Positions 35,457-40,613 of a stretch of DNA of 40,613 bases are shown here, piece after piece. The notes under the pieces were generated by a model that ran no database searches, was not told the DNA's origin, and saw only the letters and a list, made by a program, of their open reading frames with translations. A program made the translations under genes and the position numbers. The DNA comes from Clostridiales bacterium (GTDB taxonomy: Bacteria; Bacillota; Clostridia; Lachnospirales; Lachnospiraceae): contig JAAYPT010000029.1 of assembly GCA_012519695.1 (NCBI GenBank), positions 1 through 40,613 of the forward strand. Direction: 5' to 3'. How positions within the stretch are numbered: the first letter of the stretch is position 1; every line of letters starts with the position of its first letter.

Positions 35457-37220
35457 ATGAAGATAATAGGAAAAATATACGGAATTAATGGGCCCATTGT
35501 AACCATGAGAGGAAATCTGGGCTTTATGATGTCTGAAATGGTATATGTGGGAGAAAAACGTCTGGTAGGAGAAGTGATTGCCTTAACGAAAGAGGTTACC
35601 ACAGTGCAAGTGTTTGAAGAAACTACCGGACTTAAACCGGGTGAGAACGTAGAAGGGACAGGGAGACCACTTTGTGTTACGTTAGCACCGGGAATTTTGA
35701 ATAATATATTTGATGGGATTGAACGACCACTTCAGCTTATCGGAGAAAAAAATGGTGCTTATATTCCAAGAGGTGTTACCGTAGATTTGTTAGACCGACA
35801 GAAAAAGTGGCAAGCAAAAATACTGGTAAAAATAGGAGATAAAGTAAGTGGCGGAAATATTATTGCCGAGGTTCCAGAAACCACTGCCATTGTCCATAAA
35901 GTCATGGTGCCACCAAAAGTAGAAGGAATTGTCACTAGGGTAGTTGAGGATGGAGCATATACCATAGACGACACTTTAGTTACAATTCAAACAGAAAGTG
36001 GAGAACAACAACTAAACATGACACAACAATGGCCAATCCGAATTCCCCGTCCGATTCAAAAACGATATCCGGCAGACAGACCATTGGTGACAGGTCAGCG
36101 AATCTTAGATACCTTATTCCCAATTGCCAAAGGTGGAACCGCAGCATTGCCGGGAGGATTTGGAACAGGAAAGACAATGACCCAGCATCAGTTAGCAAAG
36201 TGGTGTGATGCAGATATTATTATTTATATAGGATGCGGGGAACGTGGAAATGAAATGACAAATGTGTTAGAGGAGTTTTCGCAATTGATCGATCCGAAAA
36301 ATGGAAGCTTTATGATGGAACGAACGGTGTTGATTGCCAATACCTCCAATATGCCGGTGGCAGCCAGAGAAGCAAGTATCTATACCGGATTAACATTGGC
36401 GGAATATTATCGAGATATGGGATATCATGTGGCAATTATGGCAGATTCTACATCCAGATGGGCAGAGGCATTGCGTGAGCTGTCAGGAAGATTAGAGGAA
36501 ATGCCGGCAGAGGAAGGATTTCCGGCTTATCTTGCGTCACGGCTGTCAGCGTTTTATGAACGTGCAGGATATGTAGAAAACTTAAATGGAAGTGATGGAA
36601 GTGTTACTATTATTGGAGCAGTATCTCCGCAAGGAGGAGATTTTTCGGAACCGGTAACCCAGCACACGAAACGATTTGTACGTTGCTTTTTGGCATTGGA
36701 TAAGTCTCTTGCTTATGCCAGACATTATCCGGCGATTAACTGGCTTACCAGTTACGCAGAGTATCTCAATGACTTGGAACCGTGGTATATTGCAAATGTG
36801 GGAAAAGACTTTATTTCATGTAGAAATGAATTGATGAATATTCTTACCACAGAGAGCCGCTTAAATGAAATCGTGAAGTTAATAGGAAGTGATGTACTTC
36901 CGGATGACCAGAAATTGGTACTGGAAATTGCCAGAGTCATTCGACTGGGATTTTTACAACAGAATGCATTTCATGCGGAAGACACGTTTGTTCCAATGGA
37001 AAAGCAGCTGAAAATGATGGAGGTTATTTTATACCTTAATGAGAAGTGCCAAAGTCTTATCGGAATGGGAATGCCAATGGCAATTTTACGAGAGCAGAAT
37101 ATTTTTGAAAAAATAATTGCAATCAAGTATGAGGTAGCAAATAAGGAGTTAGACAAATTTGAAACCTATAGACAGTTAATAGATGAGTTTTATCAGAAAT
37201 TGATAGAACTGAATGCATAG
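35457..37220 (+). CDS. ntpA: V-type ATP synthase catalytic subunit A
   Basis: A 587-residue catalytic subunit. The Walker A loop is GGFGTGKT at 233-240, with K239. The A-type non-homologous region lies before it (about residues 110-190, including [12 protein letters not shown]). [23 protein letters not shown] and the late [13 protein letters not shown] are diagnostic. Hydrolysis or synthesis of ATP occurs at the A/B interface. AGGAGG precedes the ATG. Confidence 0.98.
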   Translation: MKIIGKIYGINGPIVTMRGNLGFMMSEMVYVGEKRLVGEVIALTKEVTTVQVFEETTGLKPGENVEGTGRPLCVTLAPGILNNIFDGIERPLQLIGEKNGAYIPRGVTVDLLDRQKKWQAKILVKIGDKVSGGNIIAEVPETTAIVHKVMVPPKVEGIVTRVVEDGAYTIDDTLVTIQTESGEQQLNMTQQWPIRIPRPIQKRYPADRPLVTGQRILDTLFPIAKGGTAALPGGFGTGKTMTQHQLAKWCDADIIIYIGCGERGNEMTNVLEEFSQLIDPKNGSFMMERTVLIANTSNMPVAAREASIYTGLTLAEYYRDMGYHVAIMADSTSRWAEALRELSGRLEEMPAEEGFPAYLASRLSAFYERAGYVENLNGSDGSVTIIGAVSPQGGDFSEPVTQHTKRFVRCFLALDKSLAYARHYPAINWLTSYAEYLNDLEPWYIANVGKDFISCRNELMNILTTESRLNEIVKLIGSDVLPDDQKLVLEIARVIRLGFLQQNAFHAEDTFVPMEKQLKMMEVILYLNEKCQSLIGMGMPMAILREQNIFEKIIAIKYEVANKELDKFETYRQLIDEFYQKLIELNA

Positions 37221-37231
37221 GAGAATGGCTG

Positions 37232-38605
37232 ATGGGAATTGAATATTTAGGTTTAAGTGAAATCAATGGACCGCTCATTGTACTAGAAGGGGTACAGGAT
37301 GCTTTTTACGAAGAAATGGTTGAATTTGTGGTAGAAGGAAATGAAATAAAAAAAGGACGAATTGTGGCATTAGAAGAGGATAAAGCTGTGATTCAGGTGT
37401 TTGATACCACAGACAACATGTCTTTGAAAAATACTCATACCCGATTGACAGGCCATCCTATGGAAATCGGACTTTCGGAAGAAATCTTAGGAAGAACCTT
37501 CAATGGAATGGGTGTACCAATTGATGGACTTGGAAAAATAAAGCCGGAAGTGGTGCGTGATGTAAATGGACTTCCAATGAATCCATGTACCAGAGAATAT
37601 CCGAGGAATTATATTCAAACAGGTATATCCGCCATTGATGGTTTAACAACTTTAATTCGTGGGCAGAAATTACCCATATTTTCGGGAAACGGGCTTCCGC
37701 ATGACCAATTGGCGGCACAGATTGTAGAGCAGGCATCCCTTGGGGCTGATTCAGAAGAAGAATTTGGAATTGTATTTGCTGCTATGGGAGTGAAATATGA
37801 CGTTGCAGAGTTCTTTCGCAGACGATTTGAAGAAAGTGGTGCGGCTTCTCATGTAACCATGTTTTTGAATCTCTCCAATGATTCGGTGGTAGAACGATTG
37901 ATTACACCAAAGGTTGCATTAACAGCAGCAGAATATCTTGCTTTTGAAAAAAATATGCATATTCTTGTAATATTAACAGATATGACATCTTATGCAGAAG
38001 CGATGCGAGAAGTCTCTTCTTTGAAAGGCGAAATTCCAAGCCGAAAAGGATATCCGGGATATTTGTACAGTGAGTTGGCAACCTTGTACGAGAGAGCCGG
38101 AATTGTAAAAGGATGTAAGGGAAGTGTTACGCAGATACCGATTTTAACGATGCCAAATGATGATATTACCCATCCGATTCCGGACCTGACCGGATATATT
38201 ACGGAGGGACAGATTGTACTGGAACGCGCATTGCATCAGAAAAATGTGTATCCGCCTATTAATGTGTTACCATCTTTATCACGTTTAATGAAAGATGGAA
38301 TCGGAGAAAAATATACCAGAGAAGACCACCAGGATGTGGCAAACCAGTTATTTTCTTCTTATGCACGAGTAGGGGAAGCACGAGATTTGGCAAGCGTCAT
38401 CGGAGAAGAAGAGTTATCCCCTACGGATAAAAAGTACTTAGAATTTGGGACGGCATTTGAACAGCAATTTGTAGCACAGGGACAGAACGAAAATCGTTCT
38501 ATGGAAGAAACTTTGAGCATTGGATGGCAGCTTTTGCACATTTTACCCAAAGAAGAACTGGATAGAATCGACACCAGGCTGTTGGAGAAATATTGGGAGG
38601 AATAG
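37232..38605 (+). CDS. ntpB: V-type ATP synthase subunit B
   Basis: A 457-residue non-catalytic nucleotide-binding subunit, standard length. The degenerate P-loop region is [33 protein letters not shown] and [21 protein letters not shown] are the family signatures. It forms the hexameric head with subunit A. It starts 11 bases after ntpA. Confidence 0.98.
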   Translation: MGIEYLGLSEINGPLIVLEGVQDAFYEEMVEFVVEGNEIKKGRIVALEEDKAVIQVFDTTDNMSLKNTHTRLTGHPMEIGLSEEILGRTFNGMGVPIDGLGKIKPEVVRDVNGLPMNPCTREYPRNYIQTGISAIDGLTTLIRGQKLPIFSGNGLPHDQLAAQIVEQASLGADSEEEFGIVFAAMGVKYDVAEFFRRRFEESGAASHVTMFLNLSNDSVVERLITPKVALTAAEYLAFEKNMHILVILTDMTSYAEAMREVSSLKGEIPSRKGYPGYLYSELATLYERAGIVKGCKGSVTQIPILTMPNDDITHPIPDLTGYITEGQIVLERALHQKNVYPPINVLPSLSRLMKDGIGEKYTREDHQDVANQLFSSYARVGEARDLASVIGEEELSPTDKKYLEFGTAFEQQFVAQGQNENRSMEETLSIGWQLLHILPKEELDRIDTRLLEKYWEE

Positions 38606-38608
38606 CAG

Positions 38609-39223
38609 ATGAATCCAAAAGAATTTCCCACCAAAGGTAATCTTATATTGGCAAAAAACTCTCTTGCATTATCCAGACAAGGGTTTGAATTGATGGATAA
38701 AAAACGAAATATTCTCATTCGGGAATTAATGGAGCTAATAGAGGAAGCCTCTGATATTCAAAAGGAAATTGATACAACTTTCACAAGTGCTTATCAGGCA
38801 TTGCAAAAGGCGAATATTCAAATGGGAATTCATGAAGTGGAGGGGATAAGCCAAAAGATTCCGCTGGAAGAATCCATTGTCATTAAAAGGCGCAGTGTCA
38901 TGGGAACAGAAATTCCTAAGGTAGAATATGAACAACAGGAACTAAAACCGCACTATGCCTTTTGGGGAACGAAAATGGCATTGGATGAAGCATGTGAGAA
39001 GTTTCAGAAGGTAAAAGAACTTACCATCCAACTGGCGCAGATAGAAACCTCTGCGTATCGTTTGGCATATAACATTAAGAAAACCCAGAAACGAGCAAAT
39101 GCATTGCAGAATATTACCATACCCCATTATGAAGGGTTAGCAAAAAGTATTCAAGAGTCGTTAGAAGAAAAAGAAAGGGAAGAATTTACCCGTTTAAAAG
39201 TGATAAAAAAGATGAAAGATTAA
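38609..39223 (+). CDS. ntpD: V-type ATP synthase subunit D (central rotor shaft)
   Basis: A 204-residue helical protein. The N-terminal PTKGNLILAKNSLALSRQGFELMDKKRNIL is the family signature, and the C-terminal helix contains KKTQKRANALQNITIP. It links catalysis in A/B to rotation of the ring. It is the last gene of the operon. No clear intrinsic terminator follows before the next promoter. Confidence 0.96.
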   Translation: MNPKEFPTKGNLILAKNSLALSRQGFELMDKKRNILIRELMELIEEASDIQKEIDTTFTSAYQALQKANIQMGIHEVEGISQKIPLEESIVIKRRSVMGTEIPKVEYEQQELKPHYAFWGTKMALDEACEKFQKVKELTIQLAQIETSAYRLAYNIKKTQKRANALQNITIPHYEGLAKSIQESLEEKEREEFTRLKVIKKMKD

Positions 39224-39254
39224 TTTTGTACCTAAAATATGTTAAAATTCTCTC

Positions 39255-39284
39255 TTGACAAGGTATAATTGCATACAATAATAT
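39255..39284 (+). promoter_or_regulatory. promoter for the HMGL-family synthase gene
   Basis: A perfect TTGACA (39255-39260) and TAATAT (39279-39284) with 18-bp spacing. TATAAT at 39282-39287 is an alternative but too far for standard spacing. Confidence 0.6.
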
Positions 39285-39306
39285 AATTAGTATGATTGTA
39301 TACAAT
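39268..39306. promoter_or_regulatory. two palindromic operator candidates (ATTGnATACAAT)
   Basis: ATTGTATACAAT at 39295-39306 is a perfect 12-bp palindrome. ATTGCATACAAT at 39268-39279 differs at one position. They are 27 bases apart, one inside the promoter spacer and one just after the -10. A further half site, TATACAAT, is at 39321-39328. The form resembles GntR-family operators, but no regulator gene is nearby. Confidence 0.55.
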
Positions 39307-39370
39307 TATACATGAAAGAATATACAATGAAAATGTATAAAAAGTGATTGAGCCAAGAGGAGTGTTAGCC

Positions 39371-40495
39371 ATGAGAGAAGTTGTAATGAACAAACATACC
39401 AATCTGTTAGAGTTAGAGGAGCATTTTTATCAATTGGTAGATGTGGACGAGCCAAATGTATTCCGTAATTTGTTTCCATATGAAGAGATACCGAAAATTG
39501 CATTCAATGATCGTATTGTTCCACATCATATGCCGGATAATATTTGGATTACCGATACTACATTCCGTGATGGACAGCAGTCTCGTGCACCATATACCAC
39601 AGAGCAGATTGTAACCATTTATGATTATTTACATCGATTAGGTGGACCAAAGGGATTAATTCGCCAGAGTGAATTTTTCCTTTATAGCAAAAAGGATCGT
39701 GATGCTGTATATAAATGCATGGAACGTGGATATGAATTTCCGGAAGTTACCAGTTGGATTCGTGCAAGTAAACAAGACTTCCAGTTAGTAAAAGAAATTG
39801 GTATGAAAGAAACAGGTATATTGGTAAGCTGTTCTGACTATCATATTTTCTATAAAATGAAGATGACAAGAAGAGAAGCAATGAATCATTATTTAAGTGT
39901 TATTCGTGAATGCTTAGAGACTGGAATCAGCCCAAGATGTCACCTGGAAGATATTACACGTTCTGATATTTATGGATTTGTAATTCCGTTCTGTCTGGAG
40001 CTTATGAAGTTAAGTAAGGAATATCAGATTCCGGTTAAAGTTCGTGCGTGTGATACTATGGGATATGGCGTAAACTTCCCGGGAGCAGTAATTCCAAGAA
40101 GTGTACCGGGAATTATTTACGGACTTATGACACATGCAGGTGTACCTTCTGAAATGATTGAATGGCATGGACATAATGACTTCTATAAGGCAGTTAACAA
40201 CTCCACAACTGCATGGCTGTATGGAGCAAGTGGTGTAAACTGTTCTCTGTTCGGAATCGGAGAACGTACCGGAAATACTCCACTTGAAGCAATGGTATTT
40301 GAATATGCACAGTTAAAAGGTACCTTAGACGGTATGGAAACGACTGTTATTACAGAGTTAGCAGAATACTTTGAAAAAGAACTGGGATATCATATGCCGG
40401 AAAGAACACCATTCTGCGGAAAGAACTTCAACGTAACAAGAGCCGGAATTCATGCAGACGGACTTTTGAAAAATGAAGAAATCTACAATACTTGA
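39371..40495 (+). CDS. HMGL-family synthase (2-isopropylmalate/homocitrate/Re-citrate synthase-like), 3'-truncated
   Basis: A 374-residue TIM-barrel Claisen-condensation enzyme. The family motif is DTTFRDGQQ at 62-70 and the metal-binding HGHND at 266-270, so the catalytic barrel is complete. Close relatives, often annotated as 2-isopropylmalate synthase but in some clostridia acting as Re-citrate synthase, run about 70 residues further as I remember them. Here the frame stops abruptly at NEEIYNT, and no other frame continues the expected sequence. AGAGGAG eight bases before ATG 39371 sets the start; in-frame codons upstream lack this. The acyl-CoA acceptor cannot be decided from sequence alone. 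Confidence 0.85.
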   Translation: MREVVMNKHTNLLELEEHFYQLVDVDEPNVFRNLFPYEEIPKIAFNDRIVPHHMPDNIWITDTTFRDGQQSRAPYTTEQIVTIYDYLHRLGGPKGLIRQSEFFLYSKKDRDAVYKCMERGYEFPEVTSWIRASKQDFQLVKEIGMKETGILVSCSDYHIFYKMKMTRREAMNHYLSVIRECLETGISPRCHLEDITRSDIYGFVIPFCLELMKLSKEYQIPVKVRACDTMGYGVNFPGAVIPRSVPGIIYGLMTHAGVPSEMIEWHGHNDFYKAVNNSTTAWLYGASGVNCSLFGIGERTGNTPLEAMVFEYAQLKGTLDGMETTVITELAEYFEKELGYHMPERTPFCGKNFNVTRAGIHADGLLKNEEIYNT

Positions 40496-40613
40496 GTTTC
40501 CGTACTTTTATCCACAACCCCTATTTTTTCTGGGCTAGTAGTAAACAACTTTAAGAAAATGCCCAAAATATAAGGAACTTACTCTTTTGTTATGGTAAAA
40601 TTAAGGTGTCTAA
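40488..40613. other. unrelated sequence replacing the 3' end of the synthase gene; possible mobile-element end
   Basis: From about 40488 the sequence no longer resembles the gene family. It has no open frame of note on the + strand, a GGGC...GCCC inverted pair and a TATGGTAAAAT promoter-like element at about 40589. It may be the left end of an insertion sequence or a rearrangement joint. The window ends before this can be decided. Confidence 0.4.

Noticed and set aside
1-40613. CRISPR arrays, rRNA, tRNA, prophage, toxin-antitoxin or defence systems
   Set aside because: I looked for regular repeats, cloverleaf-like segments and typical gene neighbourhoods and found none in this window.

Overview
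The window is an AT-rich, gene-dense chromosomal segment that reads like a Gram-positive anaerobe of the Clostridia, most likely Lachnospiraceae. The grounds are the protein sequences, strong AGGAGG-type ribosome-binding sites, an A/V-type ATPase operon, pyruvate phosphate dikinase, an era-yqzL-recO block and a cysteine-rich 'chorion-like' protein. The species is not identified. I see no rRNA, tRNA, CRISPR array or prophage, and no stretch longer than 300 bases is empty.

Layout. 68-10026 (+): MscS channel, cold-shock protein, M16C peptidase, Era GTPase, YqzL-like protein, RecO, a lipoprotein, glycyl-tRNA synthetase and a chemoreceptor. 10321-12953 (+): pyruvate phosphate dikinase, broken by a one-base frameshift near its start. 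13190-16453 (+): a four-gene membrane-lipid operon (PAP2 protein, flippase-like membrane protein, phosphatidylserine synthase, phosphatidylserine decarboxylase) that should make phosphatidylethanolamine. 16575-19604 (+): an orphan solute-binding lipoprotein next to a chemoreceptor. 19685-23087 (-): aroF-tyrA-aroA, from a sigma-A promoter carrying two palindromes. 23360-25450 (+): a divergent EF-G paralogue. 25552-26073 (-): Cu/Zn superoxide dismutase. 26241-28652 (+): leuS. 28727-29839: a cluster of four small proteins. 30016-39223 (+): a receiver-domain regulator followed by nine A/V-type ATPase genes (H-C-I-K-F-E-A-B-D). 39371-40495 (+): an HMGL-family (2-isopropylmalate/Re-citrate synthase-like) gene that is cut short at its 3' end, next to unrelated sequence.

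Most notable: (1) the first gene of the ATPase operon is a response regulator whose phospho-acceptor Asp is Glu, fused to a domain I do not recognise; (2) the Cu/Zn SOD and the cysteine-rich protein each sit behind a sequence matching the sporulation sigma-K consensus at exact spacing, and a neighbouring gene pair has a sigma-E-like promoter, which suggests a late-sporulation gene set; (3) the EF-G paralogue lacks both the catalytic His and the NKxD motif; (4) the HMGL-family gene is preceded by two near-identical 12-bp palindromes; (5) two homopolymer frameshifts (ppdK and the regulator) are either sequence errors or real; (6) a 12-17 bp motif recurs beside three intrinsic terminators.
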